Assembly: GCA_964658445.1 (NCBI GenBank) | Contig: CAZZZH010000257.1 | Span: forward strand, 1 to 6,398 | Direction: 5' to 3' | Origin: Ilyomonas sp964658445 | GTDB lineage: Bacteria > Bacteroidota > Bacteroidia > Chitinophagales > Chitinophagaceae | Length of the DNA: 6,398 nucleotides | Shown here: piece after piece, positions 1 to 6,389 of the stretch | Position numbering within the stretch: the stretch's first letter is position 1 | How the letters are laid out: every line of letters starts with the position of its first letter | The notes under the pieces: model-generated | The model's input: only the letters and a program-made list of their open reading frames with translations | The model's database searches: none | What the model was told of the DNA's origin: nothing | Made by a program: the position numbers and the translations under genes

Positions 1-719
1 CCCACTTCCCAATTGAGTTTATAAGCCGGCTGCGTAGCCATCCGGTATAATAAAAATGCGGGATTGTTGTACGGTGTAACGCCGCCATCTACGAATACAA
101 ACGTTTCATCCGGATTGTTAGGATTCCATTGCAAAGTTTCAGGCGGAAAATAAACCGGCGCTGCCGTGCTGGCGCGCACCAACTGAAAGAGCTTGATATT
201 GGCATTGCAATCGGCGCGCAGCTTATCGTTATATTTTGCCAGCGGGTTGTTGCTGATGGGCCAGGGAGAGTCGGTGCTGCGGTTCATGGCGCAAACCATC
301 AGCAGCGATTTGAACCTGCCGTTATCGAAATGCATATCAGTGTCTTCGCCAAATGTTTCCTTCAGCATTTGCAGCAAATGCCCGGAGCCATACAGCGCCT
401 GCCATTGCTTAAGAAGAAAGTTTTTGTCGAACATATCCTTGCCTTTGTTGATATAAAAATCAAGCAACTGCGATACGGGCATGCCCAATGATAAGCCTGC
501 CGCAATGATAGCACCCGTACTGGTTCCGCCGAAATAATCGAAGAAGTCGGAAAGGCGGAAATCGTCGCCCTTGCCCAGTTTTTGTTTTAACTGCTGCTCC
601 AGCTCGGCTAAGATTTCGAGTGTAATAACACCGCGAATGCCGCCGCCATCGAGCGACAGGATTTTGCGGGGTTGTACTGTGGTAAAACGCGCGTCTAATG
701 AACCCCAGGGAGATGCCAT
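1..719 (-). CDS. Patatin-like phospholipase family protein (3' end cut by window edge)
   Basis: The N-terminal 239 residues of a patatin-like lipid acyl hydrolase can be read; the C-terminus lies beyond the left edge. The whole catalytic signature is visible: the glycine-rich oxyanion-hole motif DGGGIRG at residues 24-30, the nucleophile elbow GTSTG at 65-69 (Ser67), and the DGG motif with the catalytic Asp at 211, giving the Ser-Asp dyad of the family. The start at 719 (MASPWGSLDA) lies close before the first beta strand, which is usual for soluble bacterial patatins; an overlapping ATG-initiated frame at 786 is in another frame and reads through these motifs without encoding them. No signal peptide or membrane segment is seen, so a cytosolic enzyme releasing fatty acids from phospholipids is inferred; the substrate is unknown. 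It begins 272 bp after the dxs stop, beyond a strong terminator, so it is probably transcribed separately. The family call is secure, the physiological role is not. Confidence 0.93.
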   Translation of the reverse strand, partial: MASPWGSLDARFTTVQPRKILSLDGGGIRGVITLEILAELEQQLKQKLGKGDDFRLSDFFDYFGGTSTGAIIAAGLSLGMPVSQLLDFYINKGKDMFDKNFLLKQWQALYGSGHLLQMLKETFGEDTDMHFDNGRFKSLLMVCAMNRSTDSPWPISNNPLAKYNDKLRADCNANIKLFQLVRASTAAPVYFPPETLQWNPNNPDETFVFVDGGVTPYNNPAFLLYRMATQPAYKLNWEV

Positions 720-820
720 ACTGATTGTTTTTGTTGGTGTGTAAATGAAGAATATTGTCAGCGAACTCTATGCTTGCCCTATCCATTTTGGAATAGTCGG
801 ATAAGCAACGGCAGCGATAA

Positions 821-828
821 CAAATGTA
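821..828 (-). promoter_or_regulatory. Candidate Bacteroidota -7 element for the patatin gene
   Basis: On the minus strand this reads TACATTTG, an exact match to the Bacteroidota -7 consensus TAnnTTTG. It lies about 100 bp upstream of the patatin start and downstream of the dxs terminator, where a promoter would be expected. I could not find a convincing TTG-type -33 element 17-23 bp further upstream, so the call rests on one short motif. Confidence 0.3.
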
Positions 829-926
829 GGATGCTTATTGGAGAAGGAAGGCGGAATTTCGGTAAAGACGAAAGGATAAAGCCGTGATTGAAAAGCGTTT
901 TTACTACCATTTTGCAAAGGTTTATG

Positions 927-975
927 AAAACAAAAACTGGCTTCTTATTCGATATAAGAAGCCAGTTTTTGTTTT
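927..975 (-). terminator. Strong intrinsic terminator after dxs
   Basis: A perfect 22-bp inverted repeat, with arms 927-948 and 954-975, encloses a 5-nt loop (TCGAT). The GC-containing core GGCTTC pairs with GAAGCC, and the outer part pairs an A-rich 5' side with TTTTTGTTTT on the 3' side. On the minus strand the stem starts 17 nt after the dxs stop codon, so it fits a rho-independent terminator for dxs. The arms end in A-rich and T-rich runs on both strands, so it would also work in the plus direction, but no plus-strand gene is seen to need it. Confidence 0.88.
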
Positions 976-991
976 AGAAAATAACCTATGT

Positions 992-2926
992 CTAACCTAA
1001 CAGACCGGCTTTTACATGAAGGCTCTCTTTCACCATTTCTCTCACAGCTTCCGCAATACCTGCGGCATCGTAGCCGCATTCTGCGTGCAGTTCTTTCAAT
1101 GTTCCGTGTTCAATAATTTTATCGGGAATACCCAGCATTTTTACTTCTGCGTTATAGTTATATTTAGCCATAAACTCCAGCAAGGCACTACCGAAGCCAC
1201 CGCTTGTTGTTCCATCTTCTATCGTGATGATTCTGGTATGCTTTGCCAATACTTCGTGCAATAATTCTTCATCCAGTGGCTTCGCAAACCGCATATCATA
1301 ATGCGCCACATCAATGCCTTCTGTTCTCAACTGCCGGATAGCCTGGGTGGCAAAATTGCCGGGATGACCGAGCGATAAAATGGCAATGTCTTTTCCCTCT
1401 TTCAGCTTCCTGCCTCTGCCGATCTCTATCTTTTCGAAAGGTGTTTTCCAATTCTGTAGCACACCTTCGCCGCGCGGATAGCGGATAACAAACGGAAGAG
1501 TTGTTTCTTCCAGTTGCGCGGTGTACATCAGGTTGCGCAATTCGCTTTCATTCATCGGCGCGCTAATAATTATGTTGGGAATACAACGGAAATAAGCAAT
1601 GTCATAAGCACCATGGTGTGTAGGTCCATCTTCACCCACCAGCCCGGCTCTGTCGAGGCAAAAAATAACCGGTAGTTTTTGTATCGCTACATCGTGCACC
1701 ACCTGGTCGAACGCACGCTGCATGAACGAAGAATAGATATTGCAAAATGGGCGTAACCCTTGCGTGGCAAGACCGGCGCTTAACGTGACAGCATGTTGCT
1801 CGCAGATGCCAACATCAAAGGCGCGATCGGGCATTTGATCCATCATAGGTTTCAACGAACAACCACTTGGCATTGCCGGTGTGATGCCCATGATCTTATC
1901 ATTTTTTTCTGCCAGCTCTATGATAGTATAACCAAATACATCCTGGTATTTTGGTGGCTGCGGCGTGTCGTATTGTTTCTTGTAAATCTCGCCGGTTACT
2001 TTATCAAACAAGCCGGGTGCATGCCACTTAGTCTGGTCTTTTTCAGCCAATGCATAGCCTTTGCCTTTAACCGTAACAATATGCAGCAGCTTCGGTCCGG
2101 GAATGTTTTTTAAGTCGTGCAAAGTGTCAACCAGCTTGGTAATATTATGCCCGTCTATGGGTCCGAAATAACGAAATTTAAGCGCTTCAAATAAGTTACT
2201 GCGCTTGCTTACCATACCTTTAATTCCGGCCTCCAGTTTACTCGCCATATCCCGCGTGAAACGCTTGCCTACGGGCAGTTTCCCCATCAGGTGCCACACT
2301 TCGTCGCGCAGTTTATTATAAGTTTGAGATGTGGTAATATCAGTGAGATATTCCTTCAGCGCGCCTACATTTTGGTCAATGCCGATGCCGTTGTCGTTCA
2401 ACACTACCAGCATATCTGCATCGGCAACACCAGCATGATTTAAGGCTTCGAACGCCATGCCTGCCGTCATTGCACCATCGCCTATTACAGCTACGGATTT
2501 GCGGTCTTCTTTTTTATATTTGGCTGCCATAGCCATGCCCAATGCTGCCGAAACAGATGTAGAAGAATGGCCTACACCAAACGTATCATATTCGCTTTCG
2601 CTGCGCTTGGGAAAACCGCTGATGCCTTTGTATTTCCGGTTGGTGGCAAATACCTCGCGACGACCGGTTAATATCTTATGTCCATATGCCTGATGACCTA
2701 CATCCCAAACCAACTGATCGTAAGGCGTGTTGTAGATGTAATGTAAGGCCACCGTTAATTCCACCACGCCCAGACTCGCTGCAAAATGACCGCCATGCAC
2801 GCTTACCACATCAATGATATATTGTCTTAGTTCATCAGATAGCTGATGGAGCTGAGCCTTATCAAGTTTTTTGATATCGGAAGGGTAGTTAATGGTTTGC
2901 AGCAGTGCGCCGGGCGTGATCTCCAT
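992..2926 (-). CDS. dxs: 1-deoxy-D-xylulose-5-phosphate synthase
   Basis: This 644-residue protein is full length for DXS. It condenses pyruvate with D-glyceraldehyde 3-phosphate, using thiamine diphosphate and Mg2+, to make DXP, the entry step of the MEP isoprenoid pathway and a precursor of thiamine and pyridoxal phosphate. The N-terminal ThDP domain has GGHFAASLG (His47), VWDVGHQAYGHKILTGRR at 73-90, and the Mg/ThDP motif GDG at 149-151 followed by LNDN at 176-179. The pyrimidine-binding domain has GICEQHAVT with the catalytic Glu376, Tyr398 and Arg404 in the YSSFMQRAFDQV stretch, and GEDGPTHHG (Asp433, His437). YPRGEG at 483-488 supplies a substrate-phosphate Arg, and a transketolase C-terminal domain follows. 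A small oddity is NDNGIGI where many DXS have NDNxMSI. The ATG at 2926 gives a normal N-terminus. A terminator follows the stop. Confidence 0.97.
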   Translation of the reverse strand: MEITPGALLQTINYPSDIKKLDKAQLHQLSDELRQYIIDVVSVHGGHFAASLGVVELTVALHYIYNTPYDQLVWDVGHQAYGHKILTGRREVFATNRKYKGISGFPKRSESEYDTFGVGHSSTSVSAALGMAMAAKYKKEDRKSVAVIGDGAMTAGMAFEALNHAGVADADMLVVLNDNGIGIDQNVGALKEYLTDITTSQTYNKLRDEVWHLMGKLPVGKRFTRDMASKLEAGIKGMVSKRSNLFEALKFRYFGPIDGHNITKLVDTLHDLKNIPGPKLLHIVTVKGKGYALAEKDQTKWHAPGLFDKVTGEIYKKQYDTPQPPKYQDVFGYTIIELAEKNDKIMGITPAMPSGCSLKPMMDQMPDRAFDVGICEQHAVTLSAGLATQGLRPFCNIYSSFMQRAFDQVVHDVAIQKLPVIFCLDRAGLVGEDGPTHHGAYDIAYFRCIPNIIISAPMNESELRNLMYTAQLEETTLPFVIRYPRGEGVLQNWKTPFEKIEIGRGRKLKEGKDIAILSLGHPGNFATQAIRQLRTEGIDVAHYDMRFAKPLDEELLHEVLAKHTRIITIEDGTTSGGFGSALLEFMAKYNYNAEVKMLGIPDKIIEHGTLKELHAECGYDAAGIAEAVREMVKESLHVKAGLLG

Positions 2927-2955
2927 GGACAGATATTTATGTAAAAATAAGTATT

Positions 2956-2987
2956 GAAATGTAAACGAATGCTTACAGATACGACAA
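2956..2987 (-). promoter_or_regulatory. Candidate promoter for dxs
   Basis: On the minus strand a TTG (2985-2987) is followed after 21 bp by TACATTTC (2956-2963), close to the Bacteroidota pattern of a -33 TTG and a -7 TAnnTTTG with one mismatch in the last base. The element ends about 29 bp before the dxs ATG. Its upstream part overlaps one arm of the hairpin at 2984-3009. The match is imperfect and the region is AT-rich, so this is tentative. Confidence 0.33.
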
Positions 2988-3009
2988 TGCCCCGAAATCG
3001 GGGCATTGT
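2984..3009 (-). terminator. GC-rich hairpin after the DUF4836 gene, possible terminator
   Basis: A perfect inverted repeat pairs ACAATGCCCCGA with TCGGGGCATTGT, giving an 11-bp stem with a 4-nt loop (12 bp if only two bases are left unpaired). It starts 21 nt after the stop codon of the DUF4836 gene, the usual place for a terminator. No good U-run follows on the minus strand (the bases after the stem are CGTATCTGT), so it may act as a weak terminator, a transcript 3'-end stabiliser or an attenuator ahead of dxs. Confidence 0.55.
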
Positions 3010-3030
3010 AAGTGATTATTTCTTTTATTG

Positions 3031-4704
3031 TTATTGTCCCGATGAGTCTGTTGGTGGTGCAACAATAGTAGTATCTGTTGACATATTCATGTCACTCATT
3101 CCACCTGCATCTTTCATTTTCTTCATGGTCTCTGCCATCGAACCGAAGTAGCGGGTTAAAGTAGCCAGGCTATTTTCCTTATCGTTCACAGTGTGCAACT
3201 CTGCATGACCTTTTACTACGCCATCGCTGTAGTTGTCCGATGTGGCGATTACATCTTTAAATGTTTGCTTCGCTGCAAGCGTTAATTCAGCAGTAGAAGA
3301 ATCGGGTGGGATAGCATTTAAGATGCTGGCAATGTCAACATAAAAAGCCACTGCCGTACCTTTGGTTTTGCTGCTTACATCGGAAGGCAAACTTATTTTG
3401 CCAGTGCCGGCAACGTATTGTTTCAGCAATGCATCATCCGATGCAAACACAATATTCTTTGCATCGGAATACATCGTGTAGCCTGCCGGGTTTCCTTCCA
3501 TCATTGCCGGCTGGTATTGACCATTCTTCATCACCATCAACCCTTGTTTGGAAAGCTGTGCCATTATTTTATCATAGCTGGCCTTATCGCCGATGGCAGC
3601 ATCAATAACCAGCTTGGCTGTAGGTGTAGAATATTTATTTCCCATGATCTCTTTTTGCTCATTTGCCACATTGGAAAAAATGACTGCGAAATCTCCTTTG
3701 AATGCCTTGGTGATATCATCTAACGAATATCCCTGGTTCTGCAGAAACTGGTTGGCAGTTTGCGTAACGCCAATAAAATTAAGGATGGCAACAATCAGTT
3801 TCGGGTCGAAAGAAAACACAGCATATCCATTTACAGCACCCGGATATTTATTGAGCAGATCCATGTCCACTTTGGGTCCTGCATATTTCTTAAGCGTATC
3901 TTTTAGTGCTTCGTTAGGATAGGTTTTCATATCCATGTCTACTTCACCTTTTTCGAAGTTGATGGCGCCGGACGAATACGTGTCTTTAATCAAATCAGAA
4001 GCTTTGCTCATGCCAACCATGGGTATAGACGATAGCGAGCCATTGGAATTGGACCAGAAAAACATATCCGCCTTGCCATCGTTGGCATCTTTAAATTCTT
4101 TTAGCGAAGCCAGCGATGCATCTTCTTTTTGTGTAAATAAAGTGTTGAGTTGCTGGTGCGCGGCATCCGGCATAGCTGCCTGTTCACCACCTCCCTGCAT
4201 GTTGTAGCCGCTGGTTATATTTTCTACTACCACCACATCATCGTTCCAGCCTACTACCGATTTGTCTTTCAGCGTTGCGTAGCTGTAGTCTTTTTCTTTT
4301 TTTATTTGTGCCGATGGCATCTTCTTTTTCAGAAAGTCTTCAAATGCAGATGTCTTATCCATAGCAGCCACAGCGCCGATGGTTACTGAACTTCCGCTCA
4401 TCATGCTGCCGGTTTGGTTTACAAACAGGAAGATGTCTTTTGTCAGGTCGATGCCCGAACTTGCTATATCATTACTGGTAATGAGCATGGAGGTATCGCT
4501 GCTGAATGCCGAGTGCAGAATAGAGTCGAGACTTACTTTGCTGTCAGCCAGTTTATCCTGCAGCTTTTTAGGGTTAATGCTGAATACAACCGATGCATCT
4601 TTGGGTATGTACTTGGTTTGTTTAGGCGCCGATGAGGTACACGAACTAAGGACTACAATGAGCAGTAACAGCCAACTGATAGCTGTATATTTTCTTTGCA
4701 ACAT
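3031..4704 (-). CDS. DUF4836 family lipoprotein of unknown function
   Basis: The protein has 557 residues and begins with a lipoprotein signal: a basic start (QRKY), a hydrophobic stretch WLLLLIVVL at 11-19 and the lipobox LSSC with Cys22, so it should be exported and lipid-anchored. The residues after Cys22 (TSSAPKQ) have no acidic cluster, the usual mark for surface display in Bacteroidota, so a periplasm-facing anchor is more likely. The opening YIPKDASVVFSINPKKLQDKL region (32-52) is what I recognise as DUF4836. No catalytic motif, further membrane segment or other cysteine is seen. A related pattern recurs at 293-306 (GYAVFSFDPKLIVA), which suggests two similar halves. The tail from about 533 is Gly/Ser/Thr-rich and probably disordered. 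It lies 153 bp after proS and 104 bp before dxs, which gives no functional clue. The family call is from recall, not a search. Confidence 0.85.
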   Translation of the reverse strand: MLQRKYTAISWLLLLIVVLSSCTSSAPKQTKYIPKDASVVFSINPKKLQDKLADSKVSLDSILHSAFSSDTSMLITSNDIASSGIDLTKDIFLFVNQTGSMMSGSSVTIGAVAAMDKTSAFEDFLKKKMPSAQIKKEKDYSYATLKDKSVVGWNDDVVVVENITSGYNMQGGGEQAAMPDAAHQQLNTLFTQKEDASLASLKEFKDANDGKADMFFWSNSNGSLSSIPMVGMSKASDLIKDTYSSGAINFEKGEVDMDMKTYPNEALKDTLKKYAGPKVDMDLLNKYPGAVNGYAVFSFDPKLIVAILNFIGVTQTANQFLQNQGYSLDDITKAFKGDFAVIFSNVANEQKEIMGNKYSTPTAKLVIDAAIGDKASYDKIMAQLSKQGLMVMKNGQYQPAMMEGNPAGYTMYSDAKNIVFASDDALLKQYVAGTGKISLPSDVSSKTKGTAVAFYVDIASILNAIPPDSSTAELTLAAKQTFKDVIATSDNYSDGVVKGHAELHTVNDKENSLATLTRYFGSMAETMKKMKDAGGMSDMNMSTDTTIVAPPTDSSGQ

Positions 4705-4720
4705 AAAGAGTGATTTATAG

Positions 4721-4728
4721 CGAAAGTA
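4721..4728 (-). promoter_or_regulatory. Candidate -7 element for the DUF4836 gene
   Basis: The minus strand reads TACTTTCG, one mismatch from TAnnTTTG, 16 bp before the ATG at 4704. That would leave only a very short leader. The expected -33 position falls at the edge of the direct repeat at 4746-4762, where TTTTA rather than a clear TTG is found. Plausible by position, weak by sequence. Confidence 0.3.
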
Positions 4729-4745
4729 TTGATTAATAAAACACG

Positions 4746-4783
4746 GTAAAATTGAATATTGAATAAGTAAAATTTAATATTGA
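4746..4783. repeat. Two 17-bp direct repeats with 21-bp period
   Basis: GTAAAATTGAATATTGA at 4746-4762 and GTAAAATTTAATATTGA at 4767-4783 match at 16 of 17 positions, with starts 21 bp apart, two turns of B-DNA. They lie immediately upstream of the candidate DUF4836 promoter element. The spacing would suit a protein binding one DNA face, but the AT-rich sequence makes a chance or slippage origin possible. Confidence 0.6.
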
Positions 4784-4853
4784 GCTTTGAGTTTACCTGT
4801 CTTTGTTACTTGTATTACAGCAATACTATTCAATAGTAAATCTTACTTATTCA
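4760..4853. repeat. Imperfect 17-bp inverted repeat spanning the proS to DUF4836 gap
   Basis: TGAATAAGTAAAATTTA at 4760-4776 is the reverse complement of 4837-4853 with one mismatch, around a 60-bp spacer. Inside lies a near-perfect palindrome TACTATT-C-AATAGTA (4824-4838). The right arm starts 5 bp after the proS stop. In RNA this could fold into a long AU-rich stem. It overlaps the direct repeats at 4746-4783. No clear target-site duplication or U-run terminator was found. Confidence 0.5.
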
Positions 4854-4857
4854 GTCG

Positions 4858-6339
4858 TTAATAGGCTCGTGCAAACAGCACTCTTTCCTTCGATGGTTTT
4901 CCGGTTAAGATGCAGGCTCCTTCTTCCGGTTTGTTATTTAGTGGAATACAACGGATGGTCGCTTTCGTCATTTCTTTTATCTTCTCTTCCGTTTCTGCCG
5001 TGCCATCCCAATGGGCAGATACAAAACCAGTCTTATTATCCAGGATGTCTATGAATTCCTCCCAGCTATTTGCTTTGGTAATGTGGGCATCGCGGTACGC
5101 CTTAGCTTTCTCGTACATGCTGTGCTGAATTTCTTCCAGCAGCGCTTTTATACTTTGTGCCAGGCCTGCCAGGTTGTAGCTTTTCTTTTCTTTCGTGTCG
5201 CGGCGAGCCACTTCGGCTACACCATTCTCCAGGTCTCTGGCGCCAATGGCAATGCGCACCGGCACGCCCTTCATCTCATACTCGGCAAACTTCCAGCCCG
5301 GGCGGCTGTTGTCGCTGTCGTCATACTTTACAGAAACATTCTGCGCCTTCAAACCCGGTATCAGCTTGCCTTTTACTTCCATGTCAATAGCGGCTTTCTG
5401 TTCTTCTCCTTTATAGATAGGAACAATTACTACCTGCAATGGTGCAATGCGCGGAGGCAAAATCAAACCCTGGTCGTCGCTGTGTACCATTACCAAACCG
5501 CCAATCAACCGGGTACTAACGCCCCAACTGGTTGCCCATACATAATCGAGCTGGTTGTTTTTATCACTGAACTTCACATCGAATGCTTTCGCAAAGTTCT
5601 GCCCGAGGAAATGCGAGGTGCCTGCCTGCAAGGCTTTGCCATCCTGCATCAGCGCTTCTATGCAATAGGTGTCTTCGGCGCCGGCGAAGCGCTCGCTTTC
5701 TGTTTTCACACCTTTTATAACCGGCATTGCCATGTAGTTCTCGGCAAAGCTGGCATACACTTCCAGCATCTGTCTTGCCTCGGTAACGGCTTCGTCCTTC
5801 GTAGCATGTGCGGTATGCCCTTCCTGCCATAAAAATTCTGCAGTGCGAAGGAACAGGCGCGTGCGCATTTCCCACCGCACCACATTTGCCCATTGGTTAA
5901 TGAGTAAAGGCAGGTCGCGGTACGATTGTATCCAGGTTTTATACGTGTTCCAGATAATGGCTTCGCTGGTAGGGCGAACCACCAGTTCTTCTTCCAGTTT
6001 AGCTTCGGGGTCTACCATTAGCTTGCCTTTCCTGTCGGGGTCGGCTTTCAGGCGGTAATGCGTAACGATGGCGCATTCCTTGGCAAAGCCTTCCGCATTT
6101 TTCTCCTCGGCTTCAAACAAACTCTTGGGCACAAACAGCGGAAAGTAAGCGTTTACATGCCCGGTGTCTTTAAACATTTTATCCAGCACATCGCGCATAT
6201 TCTCCCATAAGGTATAGCCATATGGCTTAATGACCATGCAGCCGCGAACGGCGCTATAATCGGCAAGCTGCCCTTTTAAAACGAGGTCGTTATACCACTG
6301 GGAATAATCTTCGGCGCGGGAGGTTATTTCTTTGCTCAT
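4858..6339 (-). CDS. proS: Prolyl-tRNA synthetase, archaeal/eukaryotic-like type
   Basis: This 493-residue class II aminoacyl-tRNA synthetase charges tRNA-Pro with proline in the cytoplasm. Its length and order fit the short archaeal/eukaryotic-like ProRS, with no editing domain inserted between motifs 2 and 3. Visible are a motif 1 region at about 44-71 ending in Pro71, the proline-binding loop VRPTSEA at 121-127, motif 2 with RWE (155-157) and FLRTAEFLWQEGH (163-175), GTSHFLGQNF at 240-249, and motif 3 GVSTRLIGGLVMVHSDDQG at 273-291 with Arg277. The anticodon-binding domain covers about 300-395, and the C-terminal domain ends in the characteristic LFARAY with terminal Tyr493. Of the four cysteines that bind zinc in the Thermus-type C-terminal domain, only Cys464 and Cys476 look retained; D445 and T479 appear where two others would be. 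The ATG at 6339 gives a normal N-terminus. Its promoter is probably near or beyond the right edge. Confidence 0.97.
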   Translation of the reverse strand: MSKEITSRAEDYSQWYNDLVLKGQLADYSAVRGCMVIKPYGYTLWENMRDVLDKMFKDTGHVNAYFPLFVPKSLFEAEEKNAEGFAKECAIVTHYRLKADPDRKGKLMVDPEAKLEEELVVRPTSEAIIWNTYKTWIQSYRDLPLLINQWANVVRWEMRTRLFLRTAEFLWQEGHTAHATKDEAVTEARQMLEVYASFAENYMAMPVIKGVKTESERFAGAEDTYCIEALMQDGKALQAGTSHFLGQNFAKAFDVKFSDKNNQLDYVWATSWGVSTRLIGGLVMVHSDDQGLILPPRIAPLQVVIVPIYKGEEQKAAIDMEVKGKLIPGLKAQNVSVKYDDSDNSRPGWKFAEYEMKGVPVRIAIGARDLENGVAEVARRDTKEKKSYNLAGLAQSIKALLEEIQHSMYEKAKAYRDAHITKANSWEEFIDILDNKTGFVSAHWDGTAETEEKIKEMTKATIRCIPLNNKPEEGACILTGKPSKERVLFARAY

Positions 6340-6389
6340 AATCAGGTGTCAGACGTCAGCTATCGGCTGTCAACAATTCAGTTATCAAT
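6340..6389. repeat. Degenerate heptamer (NNTCAGN) repeat upstream of proS
   Basis: Five in-phase 7-bp units cover 6340-6374: aaTCagg, tgTCaga, cgTCagc, taTCggc and tgTCaac. After a one-base slip two more follow, atTCagt (6376-6382) and taTCaat (6383-6389). The TC pair recurs at 6342, 6349, 6356, 6363, 6370, 6378 and 6385. Such degenerate TCAGC-type heptamer repeats are common between genes in Bacteroidota. The array abuts the proS start codon, so it would form the leader or promoter-proximal region. Only 9 bp remain before the window edge, so its full extent is unknown. Confidence 0.65.

Larger units (their letters stand above)
720..991. other. Intergenic region between dxs and the patatin gene
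   Basis: This gap of 272 bp contains the dxs terminator (927-975) and one candidate promoter element (821-828). The rest shows no RNA gene, repeat or credible small ORF. The longest short frame noticed, an 18-codon plus-strand frame at 831-887, has no supporting signal. Confidence 0.6.

Noticed and set aside
129..491. Plus-strand 120-codon frame
   Set aside because: Antisense to the patatin gene, with no domain resemblance and no start signal.
460..786. Minus-strand 108-codon frame starting at 786
   Set aside because: It overlaps the patatin gene in another frame. The patatin frame carries DGGGIRG and GTSTG, while this one yields a basic, Arg-rich product without any motif.
831..887. 18-codon plus-strand ORF in the dxs to patatin gap
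   Set aside because: Too short, with no promoter, ribosome site or conservation evidence.
4812..4826. Small GTATT/AATAC hairpin after proS as a terminator
   Set aside because: A 5-bp AT-rich stem without a U-run is too weak to call a terminator; the larger inverted repeat explains the region better.
5011..5832. Plus-strand open frame of 273 codons
   Set aside because: It lies wholly antisense to proS, whose motifs are all intact. The translated sequence is rich in Cys, His and Phe with no recognisable domain, typical of a shadow frame.
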